Assembly (NCBI RefSeq): GCF_001641265.1
Contig: NW_020167531.1
Coordinates: forward strand, 682,001 to 746,000
Length of the DNA: 64,000 bases
Origin: Pseudogymnoascus destructans
Taxonomy: Eukaryota > Ascomycota > Leotiomycetes > Thelebolales > Thelebolaceae
Reading direction: 5' to 3'
Shown piece by piece: positions 18,001 through 27,868 of this stretch. The notes under the pieces were generated by a model. It made no database searches and had not been told where the DNA came from. It saw only the letters and a list, made by a program, of their open reading frames with translations. Position numbers and translations under genes: made by a program. Positions within the stretch are counted from its first letter, which is position 1; the number at the start of each line of letters is the position of its first letter.

Positions 18001-20991
18001 GAAGGCGCCGTCACTGCGCTGCGCGCAGTGGCGATGTCACCAAAGGAAGCCATGCTTTGGCATCGGCGCTTCGGGCACCTGAGCTCAAGGAGTTTGAGGC
18101 TGGCCCATACAGCAGTTGACGGACTGCCAGGGCTAATTGGTGACCTTGCGGACTCGTGTAGGGAATGCCTACTCAACAAGAGTACGCAGGTTATCAATCG
18201 GAAGGCATCAGAGCATGCAACGGCCCCCCTCAACAGGATCCACAGCGATATCTGGGGGCCGTACCGGACGCCGTCACTTGGCGGAGACAACGTCTATTTT
18301 GTGACATTTACAGACGACTACACACGGAAGACTTGGGTCTATGTCATGAAGTCGACAGGGCAGCTACGGGCAATTTTTACAGAGTTTAGGGCTCGCGTTG
18401 AGCTTGAGACTGGCCGAAAGATCAAAGTCGTACGCTGCGACAACGGCAGCGAATACAAGGCCCTCGAACGGGACCTCGGAAGTTCCCAGGGCATTCTGTT
18501 CGAGTTTACAACGCCGTATACGTCGTATCAGAATGGAGTTTCTGAGCGACTGAATCGGGCCTTGGTGGCCCTAATCAGGGCGATGCTCGCCTACGCGCGC
18601 CTACCTACAAAGCTCTGGGCTGAGGCGGTGATGGCAGCCTCCTATCTACGGAACAGGCTGCCAATCGGGCCTGAGGGCAAATCGCCAGAAGAGGCGTACA
18701 GCGGCAAGAAGCCGTCTGTAGCCCACCTCCGTGTCTGGGGTTGCGTCGCATACGCAAACCTCTCAAAAGAACAGAGGAACGGTGACAAGCTCGCGCCTAA
18801 CGCGATACGGACTGCACTGGTTGGCTATATGGCAACCTCGAAACAGTACCGATTATATGACCCGGTTGGCAATCGGATTATAATCGCGACCTCAGTGAGG
18901 TTTGTCGAAGATCAACGGCTTGATCTTGACAATTATAACGAGGGGCCTATTGAGGATGTGGGGTTTGACCCCATGGAGGCCTACCTCGAGAGGGAGCCTT
19001 CTATAGAGGCTGTTGATCGGCGAAGCCATCAGAACAGTACTCTGATAGGGGGCCTGCACGATGCTGATGATGATATTCTAGTCAGCGATTTGCCTGATCA
19101 GGAAATGCAACCCCCTATCCAGGGGGTAACACGGAGCAGTGAAGGGTTACTGCACCCTATAGTGCCGCTACCACCGGTCCAGTCGATAGAGCGGGACGAG
19201 GACAAGGCCCCTAACGCTGAAAACGACGAATCTACTGGCCTCCCAGAAGAAGAAGACGACTCCGGATCTGCGACCGACCAACTCCTCACGGAGGCGGAGA
19301 CTCTTGAGGAAAGCTCTCCTGCTGAGGATTTTAGCGTCCGGCGAAGCGATAGAGAGCGACGACCAACGAGGCCGTTCGAGGAGGCGTTTGAGGCGTCGTA
19401 CGCTATACCTGCCAAACTGCTAGTCCCGGACAAATACCCAGAGGCTGTCAACGATCCAGAACATGGTGCAGACTGGACTCTCGCTGTCCAGGAAGAGCTC
19501 GCACAGCTCCAGTCGCTCGGGACTTGGGAGCGTGCGAAGCTACCGAAAGGAAAGAGAGTTCTGGGTTGCCGCTGGGTGTTCAATGTCAAATACACGCCCA
19601 CTGGCCTTCTTGACCGATTCAAGGCAAGACTTGTCGCCCAGGGCTTCGGTCAAGTCCCTGGCGACGATTACCTTGAGACATTCTCACCGACAATTCGGGC
19701 TGAGTCTCTTCGACTCCTCCTGGCGATTGGAGCCTACGAGGACATGGATATTCGGCAAATCGATGTCGTAAGCGCGTATCCACGCTCAGACCTACATGCG
19801 GAGGTCTATATGAGGCCTCCTGAAGGTTTATATTGTCCGGAGGGCTATGTCCTACGGCTACGGAAGTCGCTCTACGGATTGAAGCAGTCTGGGAGAGAGT
19901 GGTACATTGAGGCCTGCAAAGGCCTCGGTGGGCTGGGTTTCCAGCCAATTTTCAGCGAACCAAGTGTCTTCACGACAGCTGATCGAAGGATACTGGTGGG
20001 TCTGTACGTTGATGATATGTTGATCATGAGCAAGGATCCGTCAGATATCGATCGTGTCGTCAAAGGGATCCAGGGACGCTGGAAGATCAAGGACCTTGGC
20101 GAAGTTAATATGATACTTGGTATCAGGGTGACGCGGGACCGCAAGTATCGTCGAATATTCTTGGATCAAGAAGGATATATCGACGAGATCGTCAGGCGCT
20201 TCCGGCTTGAGCAAGCAGCCCCGTGCTCGACTCCTGCGACGACTGATCGCGCAGCGCTCCTCAAGGGCGATGGCAGTGAGCCTGAAGCCGATCAACACCT
20301 GTATCAACGGGGCGTTGGATCCTTGGCTTGGGTTGCAGTCTGCACGCGCCCCGATATCGCGTATGCCTGGGGGCAGCTCAGCCAGAACTGTTCCAGGCCT
20401 ACAGTACGGAATTGGAACGGAGTTCTTCACGCCCTACGCTACCTAAAGAAGACCAGGAGCTTACGACTTTCCTTCGGAGGAATAGGGGGCGATATGCCCC
20501 CCTATCTACGCGGCTACAGCGACTCGGATTACGCAGGCGACCACACTGACCGACAATCGGTGTCGGGTCATATATTCATGTTGAATATAGGGCCGATAAG
20601 TTGGACTTCGGCGAAGCAACGATGTGTCGCGACGTCCACCACTGAAGCCGAATATATCGCCCTTTGCGAAGCAAGCAAGCAAGGCCAGTGGCTTCGCACG
20701 CTCCTCCAGGAAATCGGCCGACAAAAGCTTCTCGGTGGATGCAGTCGCCAGGTCCAGATCTTCGGCGACAACCAAGCCAGTCTGGCGATCGCTTCAGATC
20801 CAATGTCTCATCAGAGGACGAAGCACATCGACGTCCGTTATCACTACGTACGACAGCTGATTGCCTTTGGCAAGATGAAAATCGATTACGTTTCAACAGC
20901 GGATATGCCAGCCGACGTTCTCACGAAGCCGCTGCCGCTCCCAGCGTTCATGCGCTGCATCCGGGGATACCTGGTGCAAAAGGCCCTATAG
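18001..20991 (+). CDS. Copia1 integrase-reverse transcriptase-RNase H part
   Basis: The part is in frame with Gag-protease across a single TAG. It begins with the HHCC zinc domain (WHRRFGHL, then CRECLLNKS), followed by the integrase core (HSDIWGPY, RCDNGSEYK and the catalytic Glu in NGVSERLNRAL). A linker of about 200 acidic residues leads to the reverse transcriptase with the active site YVDDMLIMS and RNase H with ATSTTEAEYIAL and KHIDVRYHYVRQLI. The domain order integrase before reverse transcriptase is diagnostic of Copia/Pseudoviridae-type elements. No other stop or frameshift is seen. The first ATG after the stop is 18028 or 18034, but readthrough or a recent nonsense change is more likely than a separate start. 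Confidence 0.93.
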   Translation, partial: EGAVTALRAVAMSPKEAMLWHRRFGHLSSRSLRLAHTAVDGLPGLIGDLADSCRECLLNKSTQVINRKASEHATAPLNRIHSDIWGPYRTPSLGGDNVYFVTFTDDYTRKTWVYVMKSTGQLRAIFTEFRARVELETGRKIKVVRCDNGSEYKALERDLGSSQGILFEFTTPYTSYQNGVSERLNRALVALIRAMLAYARLPTKLWAEAVMAASYLRNRLPIGPEGKSPEEAYSGKKPSVAHLRVWGCVAYANLSKEQRNGDKLAPNAIRTALVGYMATSKQYRLYDPVGNRIIIATSVRFVEDQRLDLDNYNEGPIEDVGFDPMEAYLEREPSIEAVDRRSHQNSTLIGGLHDADDDILVSDLPDQEMQPPIQGVTRSSEGLLHPIVPLPPVQSIERDEDKAPNAENDESTGLPEEEDDSGSATDQLLTEAETLEESSPAEDFSVRRSDRERRPTRPFEEAFEASYAIPAKLLVPDKYPEAVNDPEHGADWTLAVQEELAQLQSLGTWERAKLPKGKRVLGCRWVFNVKYTPTGLLDRFKARLVAQGFGQVPGDDYLETFSPTIRAESLRLLLAIGAYEDMDIRQIDVVSAYPRSDLHAEVYMRPPEGLYCPEGYVLRLRKSLYGLKQSGREWYIEACKGLGGLGFQPIFSEPSVFTTADRRILVGLYVDDMLIMSKDPSDIDRVVKGIQGRWKIKDLGEVNMILGIRVTRDRKYRRIFLDQEGYIDEIVRRFRLEQAAPCSTPATTDRAALLKGDGSEPEADQHLYQRGVGSLAWVAVCTRPDIAYAWGQLSQNCSRPTVRNWNGVLHALRYLKKTRSLRLSFGGIGGDMPPYLRGYSDSDYAGDHTDRQSVSGHIFMLNIGPISWTSAKQRCVATSTTEAEYIALCEASKQGQWLRTLLQEIGRQKLLGGCSRQVQIFGDNQASLAIASDPMSHQRTKHIDVRYHYVRQLIAFGKMKIDYVSTADMPADVLTKPLPLPAFMRCIRGYLVQKAL

Positions 20992-22412
20992 GGGCCCCGA
21001 ATCTCCATTCCCCCCGCAAGCGGAAGGAGACAGTGATCTCCGCGAAGGACTGCCGTCTGGCAGACGGGGCCGTTCGCCGCCTAGGCAAAAGCCGTACGTC
21101 GCAAGCGCAAGCCCGATGCAGGCGGAGATTTTTGGGGGCGTCAAGCCCTCAGTACCCTCAGCGATCTACTTTTGGGGCTGCTCTTGGCGCTCGAATCGCG
21201 GCCGAGAGGAGCCACAATGGTTTGTATACAGCTGGTGCTGGTGAGGGTGTTTGTCGATGAGATATATCGACGACAGGGGGCTGCGGTGAGAATCGAACAG
21301 CAGCAACACCGCTACGACGACAGGAAAAGCGTTCGGTGGCAATACCGAATGCAGCAAGAAGCCGGTCCAACACTGAGTCTTCAACTCTGTCCATTAAGGA
21401 CAGAAGAAAATGACCCAGTTGGTCGCCCCCGCAACCCTGGCTTACTCCCGCGATTCATCGGAGTCGGTTTGAGGAAGGAAGGGCGATGGGAGGAAGGAGG
21501 TTTCCTTGGTGATATCGAGTTTGCTGACCTGTTACTTCATTTTTATCACTTTCCTACGAACTACGTAAGGGGGCTGTTGAGGGAAAGAGAATGGGAGCTT
21601 TTCCCCAGTGCAATCGTCGGGCTCCCCGATTGGCGCTTGGCGTGAGCAGATTGCCTCGGAACTCCGGCGCATTGGGTTTCAGGCCCAAACCCTTCTGTTA
21701 CTCAGGGCATTTGGGTAGGCCCTCCGAAAAGACATAAATAATACGTAGGCTCCATAGGTAGTGTAGTAATTCAATTGATCTATTCATTCTATATACTGTA
21801 GTCTATTGTCGAGTTTTCCTGCCCGTTGCGCAAAAGCTCAAAGGTCCGGTCACCAAACACACCGCACGATTTGCGCGCGGTCGCGATATTTCGGGCCTTC
21901 CACCAACAGGTTATGAGCCCGGGTTTAGCGCACGACGCGCTGCGCCAAAGACACATAATTGACGGCTTCCCTCATAGCTCTCGCACAGAGAGAGCAGCTA
22001 TGTTGTACGATAGGCGTACGAGTGGAGCGTATTTATCGCCATTACGGAAAGCCTTTGCTCATAACCACCAACTACACAGCGGAAGCAGCACTGAGTATAA
22101 GACGAGTGCAGGGCACACCAAGCAAGCGACTACTTTGAACAGGAGCTAGGGATAACTGTCGGAACTTCAGTTTTGGGTCAACTGAACCTCATTGATCGAG
22201 GCGTAGCCGGGACAGACCAGCCAGATTCGACACCATGAGGGTGCGCAAGCGGTTAACACCACCATAGCGATGGTGCGCAGGTAGCGGGTAGCGAGCGCGG
22301 TCATACTGTGGATAGGATGGGCTAGGAAAGAGGGATAGGCAGAGACTTGGGTTTAGAGGAACTAGAAGCAGGGGCGCTGTTGCAGAGGCAACACAGTACA
22401 GCGTAAGGGGCG
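20992..22412 (+). other. Copia1 3' region, with relic LTR-primer-site block
   Basis: The first 420 bases resemble the 3' region of the decayed Copia2 (both end in CAGAAGAAAATG, 21403-21414 here). In Copia2 that motif is followed at once by TGTTGTAAT, an LTR start; here by unrelated sequence. Further on, GTAAGGGGGC precedes TGTTGAGGG at 21575, and a 334-bp segment ends CCAACA at 21908, followed by GGTTATGAGCCCGG, the same primer site as at 16440. A second purine tract (GTAAGGGGCG) precedes the true 3' LTR. Open frames here have no recognisable domains. The layout suggests acquired sequence. Confidence 0.6.
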
Positions 22413-22538
22413 TGTTGGAACTGCATTCCTGGTAGTACGCTGCACATGCGTAGCCTGTATACCAACTGTGTATATATAGGGGCTTCGCCCCCCGTAGTTT
22501 TTCAATCAAGTCGTCAAACTCCAATTATGTGTTCAACA
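22413..22538 (+). repeat. Copia1 3' LTR (126 bp)
   Basis: Identical to the 5' LTR. It is preceded by the purine-rich GTAAGGGGCG, the probable plus-strand primer, and followed by the ATGAG target duplication. Confidence 0.95.
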
Positions 22539-22543
22539 ATGAG

Positions 22544-22770
22544 TCGGACAGGTTATGGTCACGTGGTGAGAGGGAAGGCAGGTTAGCCGAGTCAGACCCG
22601 TTTCAGGTACTTAAGGAGATTGACCCAACGGGGGTTCCTCTCTTCATCTTTTTTGTATCCTTCGTAGTAGACCTATAGGATAGCATCCGTTTAGCCTCCG
22701 ACTCGCACTCTCATATGCTATTACTGTGAGCTGGGTGCCCTGTGTCCTTACAACAGGGCACCCAGCTCAC
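22544..22770 (+). repeat. Element E, right part, ending in an 18-bp hairpin
   Basis: The array unit resumes (GGTTAGCCGAGTCAGACCCG) and passes into a unique stretch with TCTTTTTTGTATCCTT that recurs inverted at 40300-40390. It ends in a perfect hairpin: arms 22726-22743 and 22753-22770 (GTGAGCTGGGTGCCCTGT and its complement) around a 9-base loop. At 40292-40309 only one arm is present, joined to a solo LTR. Confidence 0.75.
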
Positions 22771-22893
22771 ATGACGTTCTGTGGATCGCCGTGGATAACA
22801 TGGATAACATAATATCCATGATATCCAATGTTATCCATCATGTGAGGTTGCAGCTGTAAGCGCTAGCCATAGCACTAGCACTTAGCTGTAACA
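22770..22893 (-). repeat. Truncated G1-type LTR, 5' part only
   Basis: The minus strand starts TGTTACAGC and matches the first ~125 bases of the G1 LTR (27455 onward), including the repeated GATAACATTGGATAT and TTATCCATGTTATCCACGG words. It ends abruptly at the element E hairpin. Confidence 0.7.
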
Positions 22894-22898
22894 TCACG

Positions 22899-23134
22899 GT
22901 GGATTGCAGCACCCCTGCGATTCGCATCCGGCTGGTATGCGGGATGTTGAATGGACGTTTCTCGCGTGTAGTAGGCCAAGGTGATCTCCTTGCTCCAGCT
23001 AGGAGTCGGCGGGTACTCCTTTGGCCATACTAACTGGCTCTTTGCAGAGTCGAGTAGTATTCGGAAGCGGCTGAAAAGCTTCTTCCCAATTATCACATCT
23101 TGTGCTCCGAGGTCCAGGAGTACAAAGGGGCTTA
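22899..23134 (-). pseudogene. Retroelement protease-like fragment
   Basis: The minus strand encodes FVLLDLGAQDVIIGKKLFSR followed by FRILLDSAKSQLVWP and EYPPTPSWSKEI. DLGA in this setting is a retropepsin-type active site (D[LTS]GA) and the following hydrophobic segment fits the second half of such a protease. Neither end is complete: it abuts a truncated LTR on each side. The parent element is not identified. Confidence 0.5.
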
Positions 23135-23214
23135 TGTAATGGTGGGTGCACCAGATGTGAGAATCTAGCCACCCAAGGAAGGGATGAATTTACTAAGACA
23201 ACACACTGTCTTAT
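23135..23214 (-). repeat. Truncated solo-LTR family S copy D (80 bp)
   Basis: Starts TGTAATGGTGGGTGCACC like the outer end of copy A (25390) and stops after ACACTGTCTTA. Only the last ~80 bases of the LTR remain, embedded between the protease-like fragment and the integrase. Confidence 0.75.
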
Positions 23215-24219
23215 AACTCCAATTGAGAGATCCTTCCGCGCCTGGCTATTAAGCCAGTTAATATGAGAGCTCCTATCTCGGAATAGTAGCTCAGCTGGTG
23301 CACATCCAATTGTCGAGTGGATTTGAGTATTCATTGCAAGCATAACCTCGAGTAGCCCATCCTTCCACTCCATAGATCCATGATCCATTTTCCATGCTCG
23401 TAGCTTTGCTTCAACAACCCCATTGGCTTGCTCAACTAGGCCTTGTGTCTGTGGTGACCGTGGCGCTCCATTTATCACTTGAATTCCATACTTGCGTAGT
23501 AGGATAAGTAGGGCTCCCTTGAATTCCTTTCCGTTATCAGCTTGCATAATCTTTGGAGGTAAGAAAGCTGCGATAAATTGAGCAAAGCAGTCTGCAATTG
23601 GCCCTGCGTGCTTGCTCTTTAATGGGTATAGCTGTGTATACTTTGAGAAATGATCCTTTATATGCAGAATCCATTTATATTGCCCTGAAGGCTCATGGCG
23701 CATATCAATTAGATCAATTTGAACCCGCTCCCACAGTCGCCCACTTATAATAGGGACTAACGGAGCTTTTGTAGTAGATGGTCGATTTAGAGTACAGTTC
23801 TTACACCGCTTTATAATGAACTCTACTTCTTCTCTCTTTAGTCCATAGAACTTTTGTTGTATGATATTCCATGTTTTTGTACGGCCTGCGTGTAGGAGTT
23901 GTAGGTGTTCGTTGATAATAGTATCAAATGCATCGCTCTCAAGAATTACACGTCGTGGGTTTTCAAACCTAGTAGTAGGCTTATAGTAGAGCTTATTATG
24001 TAGAAGCATAAACTCTGTTTGCGCATGATGCTTAAGTCGTGATTCAATAGGATTTGCAGGTTTCATCGATGGGTTCTGAAGATAGAGGAGTAATTGACGG
24101 TATTTTAAGTAGTCTATCCGCTCTCTATTACTATAGCTAAAGCTATGAATATAGGTTTGAAAAGCAGTGCGCACATCCTGAGGAAATGGATTAATCTGTG
24201 CAATAGTAGGGTCTTCCAT
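23215..24219 (-). pseudogene. KRBA2/Ginger-like integrase, C-terminally truncated
   Basis: The frame begins with its own ATG at 24219 and has no reverse transcriptase upstream. After ~100 residues comes an HHCC zinc domain (HLQLLHAGRTKTW, RCKNCTLN), then an integrase core: VQIDLIDMRHEPSGQYKWI, IMQADNGKEFKG and the Glu in TQGLVEQANGVVEAK. The sequence LIDMR-(x)n-GQYKWI is characteristic of the integrase lineage of vertebrate KRBA2/SCAND3 and of Ginger-type DNA transposons rather than ordinary Gypsy. About 335 residues remain before LTR fragment D ends the homology. Assignment is from memory of the family and needs a search. Confidence 0.65.
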
Positions 24220-24289
24220 ATTGATGAAGTTGATATAATAGATCTATCTACTATATCTATACTATATTACCCCGCATAGGTTGGGCATC

Positions 24290-24576
24290 ATTCGCGGTTG
24301 GGCCGGCCCATTCGCGAATAGGCCGGCCCGCTCGCGGAGGTTCATATTCGTGGTTGGGCTGGCCCATTCGCGAATGGGCCAGCCTATTCGCGAATATGAA
24401 TTATTCGCGACTGGGCCTGAACATATACAATAACATGCGATATTATATAACGTGATTTACCACCAAACGGAACATCCCACAAATGAAACACTTTCTGACT
24501 GCATCACAACCTCAAACCACAACAGAAAGATGCCTCAGAAAGCTAATGAAGGCCAAGTTTTACTAGCCATTCAAGC
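24290..24576 (+). mobile_element. 5' end of a pogo element (pogo6) with palindromic terminus
   Basis: Several ATTCGCGAAT-type palindromes are clustered at 24290-24415, including a perfect 28-bp palindrome at 24357-24384. They are followed by an AT-rich leader and the first 16 codons of a pogo transposase (ATG 24530, MPQKANEGQVLLAIQA), closely matching the start of the pogo1 transposase. The element is cut at 24576 by the G3 LTR; CAAGC at 24572-24576 would be the target duplication of G3. Confidence 0.6.
24530..24576 (+). pseudogene. Pogo transposase N-terminal fragment
   Basis: Sixteen codons, MPQKANEGQVLLAIQA, align with MPHKNDESQLVLAIQA of the intact pogo1 protein. The rest is missing because the G3 LTR begins at 24577. 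Confidence 0.65.
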
Positions 24577-24834
24577 TGTCACAGTTCACTAAGGCATAGG
24601 GCGCCAGTTGGGTATTATGAATTAAACTCAATCTAGAGAAGAAAGGAAAGAGAAGAGGAGCACTTGAGCAGTGGCTCGATCTATATACAGCTATGTTGTT
24701 GTGGAGTGAATTCTCTTTAGCGAGACCAGTTCCGAGGATTAACTCCACAACCGAAAACTTCGCTCCAACCCCGGAAATCTCCCCACACCCCTGAACCCCC
24801 ACTCGAGCTGCAAGGCGCACTTGATATCATAACA
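24577..24834 (-). repeat. G3 3' LTR (258 bp)
   Basis: On the minus strand it begins TGTTATGATATC and ends ACTGTGACA, with a TGTATATAGATC TATA-like motif inside. A purine tract (GGGGGGGGGGTAG) lies directly upstream on the same strand, where the plus-strand primer should be. The 5' LTR of this element is missing. Confidence 0.75.
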
Positions 24835-24849
24835 CTACCCCCCCCCCCA

Positions 24850-25384
24850 CTCCAGAGTTGATCTCCTGATCAAGAAATCCCATTTTCAAAAAAAAAAACA
24901 ATTGTCTCCAGCTCTCATTTTGGTTTCTGAGGGTATTTTCTGTGATATGCTTGGGTAACTTCTGGAGAATTTTCAAAGCTCTCTGCAGTATACCATGTCT
25001 CATCCGGTGGATAGTTCTTCCAAGCTGCCTTGTAGAAAAGCTTCTTTCAATAACTTTTGAGTCGAGGATTTCGTCCACTTCCCACTCCTCTTCGCCATTG
25101 ACAATGACTGGAGGCTCTGGCTCCTGTTACTGCCCTTTGATTGCATCATTCGAGTCGAGTCTTAATAGATTGGCATGAAAGACTGGATGAATCTTCATGC
25201 TGTTTGGAAGTTTGAGCCGATATGCAACTTGCCCAATTCGCTATAGAATTTCAAAAGGTCCCACTTGCTTGTGGTCTAGTTTCTTTGATGGCCTCCGTGT
25301 CTTTATATTTCGAGTTCAAAGCCATACTCTGTCTCCCGCTTGATATTGTGGTGCAGGTTTCCTTTTCTTGTTTGTGAAATGTTC
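24850..25384 (-). pseudogene. G3 integrase C-terminus and chromodomain
   Basis: The minus strand reads KLPNSMKIHPVFHANLLRL then WEVDEILDSKVI, and one base out of phase KNYPPDETWYTAESFENSPE, the three parts of a chromovirus GPY/F module and chromodomain. Three in-frame stops and the shift at about 25040 make it dead. The chromodomain normally targets integration to marked chromatin. Confidence 0.8.
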
Positions 25385-25389
25385 CATTT

Positions 25390-26327
25390 TGTAATGGTGG
25401 GTGCACCAGATATGAGAATCTAGCCACCCAAGGAAGGGATGAATTTACTAAGACAACACACTGTCTTAGGAAACAGAGCCAAAGGGTTGTAGCTTAGACT
25501 ATTCCACAATGCAGCAATCAGGTGTATGATGTGGTGAAGTGGTTTAGACAAGTTGCAACAAATGTTGAGTCTGAGAACTCAGGGGTAAGTCAGAGGTTAG
25601 CACCTCACTGACTTTTTCAAAAAACAGAGAATAACAAGATCAATGCTTGGAAGCTTGGAAAAGACGTAGAAGTATGTGCTAGTCGATTTACTGTATTGCC
25701 TGCTTGCCCTTTCTTAAGGAAAGGGCAATCCTATTTATGCCAAAGGAGTGTAGTTCTCTCATTTTCCATGACTTTCCATGACTAACCAGGCTTGGTAAAT
25801 GTATTAGAAATCAAGTGCGACCCACAACTAGCTTGCTAATCATGTAGTGAACGTAAGAGAATCCCATAGAACCATCTCTTGGGTTCCTAGCCTATAGGAA
25901 GTGAAAAGGAGGTCCAAGGTCAGAGTACCTATAGACAAATTATGTCATAACTTAACCAATCTTGTGGGTAACTAAGGAGCGATGACGTGTCATGAATCAT
26001 AGAGGGTTGTAGAAGCTTCTAGAGCTATCGTTCATGTTCCTAGGCCTCTAGTTGGTAGAGATATGCCATGTGGTAGTATTGGCCCACCCCCTTAAGGAGG
26101 AGATTTTCTTAATAACTTGTTCAATGAGTGTCCAAATGATATGCCGTGATGTATGTAGCATAAACAGATGTAGTAGAAGAGTTTGCAGCAATCGTTGAGT
26201 AGTATTGCTTCTGTTGTTGGTGTGATAAGCCAAGATATGTATGGTGACTTGTAGGTTTGAGGAGGAGATTTCTAAGTTTGCTCTTGAGTTTGATAGCAAA
26301 CTGAGTGCAACGAATGTCAGTATGACA
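25390..26327 (-). repeat. Solo LTR, family S copy A (938 bp), inside G3
   Basis: Flanked by perfect CATTT duplications (25385-25389 and 26328-26332). In sense orientation it starts TGTCATACTGACATTCG and ends CACCATTACA. Joining the flanks without it gives a continuous G3 integrase reading (ALSQAKMEHFTNKKRK), so it is a clean insertion followed by LTR-LTR recombination or never more than an LTR. No coding sequence. Confidence 0.9.
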
Positions 26328-26332
26328 CATTT

Positions 26333-27454
26333 TTGCTTGCGAGAGCGCAATTTCATCCTGCAGAAACTCCCAAACCTTTGCCATGGTCTGAGCTATGTTC
26401 TTGTGCTCTTGTTTGGCTTTATGATATGCTTGCTGCTCTGTATCAAAGCTCATTCTTGGATCATAGCCCTTGTTCGCAAAAAACGCGCTTGTCTTGGTTG
26501 CAAACTGTTGGCAGCAAACTCCGCCATGCACAAGTATGAAACCCAAATGTCTTGAAGATAGTTCACATGAGCTCACAAGTACCGTTCGAGCTCTGCATTG
26601 AACCGCTCAGTCTGTCCATCTGTTTCTGGTTGGAAGGCAGTTGAAAGTTTGGTCGAAATTTTCAAATTTTGCAGAGCAAACTCCAGACTTCTGCAATGAA
26701 CTGAGGACCTCTGTCTCATATTATCGAGTTCGGTAGACTGTGGTGCTTCCATACATGTCGAAGTAAGAGCTGTGCTGTAGCTTCTGCAGTAGTCCCTTCT
26801 TGTCCAGCGAAACATGGAATGAAATGTCTTTCTTTCGTCAACCTGCATGCAGCAACCAAGATAGCATTGTTCCCTTCACAGAGTGGTAATTCTGTCACGA
26901 AATCCATTGATATATCCATCCATGGTCGACTGTCAATAGGGATTGGTTGTAGAAGTCCATTGTAGGCATCTTGAGATGGTTTCGATCTTCGACAACTATG
27001 GCAGTTTTTGACATATCGAATTATTGTTTTGTCCATGTTTGGCCAGTAATAGTGCTGTTTCATGACTCGCAGCATCTTTCTAGCTCCTGGGTGTCCCATA
27101 GAAGGTTGTTCATGAACTTCTCTGAACAAGTCCACCTGAATGGTTTCTGGCACCCAAACTCGATTTTGATATTCTAGCATGCCGTTTTTGAGTTCCCAAT
27201 AAGCCAATGCAACCTCTTTGCTTGATCGATCACCATTCTCAAGCTTCTGTAGTGTATCCTTGCAGAATTTGTCTTCCAGTTGAGACTTTTAGATTTTCTC
27301 AAGAATTGTCATTTCTCTGACATGAGTTTCCACTGGAGCTAGCTGAGCTGTTTGGCCTTGTTCTTCGAGTTTCTGAATGTCTAGATGTAGCCTCAAAGGT
27401 GGTAGTAACACCTGAAGCTGTTGCTTTTGTCGCTCATCCTCAACATTGCCTTCT
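26333..27454 (-). pseudogene. G3 integrase remnant
   Basis: The minus strand encodes an integrase zinc domain (HPGARKMLRVMKQHYYWP, CHSCRRSK) and core with WMDISMDFVTELP, FAGQEGTTAEATAQLLL and HPETDGQTER-like STAFQPETDGQTERFNAELE. A TAG interrupts the segment upstream of LAYWELKNG, and the frame shifts at least once near 26720-26850 between the first and last thirds of the core. The C-terminal part continues beyond LTR A. Confidence 0.8.
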
Positions 27455-27822
27455 TGTTACGCTAATTACTAGTGCTATGGCTGCGCTTATGGCTGCAACC
27501 TCACGTGATGGATAACATTGGATATTATGTTATCCATGTTATCCACGGCAATCCACGGAATGTCATGTGATGGATAACATTGGATATCATGGATATTATG
27601 TTATCCATGTTATCCACGGATATCCCTTTGGCACAACGCCACTATATAAGTAGATAGTATTTCCTTAGATAGGAGCTTTGTGCTCAACTTAATATAGTAT
27701 TCTTTACAATACTGTAACGTGTTACTTGGAAAGCCTTTGTGTTTAATCCCCTGCCTCCTTTGTCAAGTCAACCTTACGCAAGAAACCTCTGTGTCTTCTA
27801 TTGTTTAGAAGTCAGCGTTACA
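27455..27822 (+). repeat. G1 5' LTR (368 bp)
   Basis: Begins TGTTACGCTAATTAC and ends GTCAGCGTTACA, giving near-inverted tips. The first third is built of repeated GGATAACATTGGATAT and TGTTATCCATG words; a TATATAAG at about 27643 is the likely promoter. Confidence 0.85.
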
Positions 27823-27868
27823 CTTTGAGCACCACTTCTACTAGGTACCAGCTTACACACAAAGCAAC

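Larger units (their letters stand above)
16314..22538 (+). mobile_element. Complete Copia LTR retrotransposon (Copia1), 6225 bp
   Basis: Two identical 126-bp LTRs (16314-16439 and 22413-22538) start TGTTGG and end CAACA, and the element is flanked by the 5-bp duplication ATGAG (16309-16313 and 22539-22543). Inside lie a primer-binding site, gag-protease, integrase-reverse transcriptase-RNase H, and a 1.4-kb 3' region that contains a second LTR-like block followed by another primer-site motif. Identical LTRs mean a recent insertion. The only coding defect seen is one TAG at 17998-18000. Confidence 0.95.
24835..27454 (-). mobile_element. Chromodomain Gypsy element G3, 5' truncated, with nested solo LTR
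   Basis: Remaining parts, in minus-strand order: the C-terminal end of RNase H or linker, integrase, chromodomain and 3' LTR. The upstream part including protease and reverse transcriptase is absent; the boundary at 27454 coincides with the start of the G1 LTR. Solo LTR A (25390-26327) lies inside with a perfect CATTT duplication. Confidence 0.8.
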
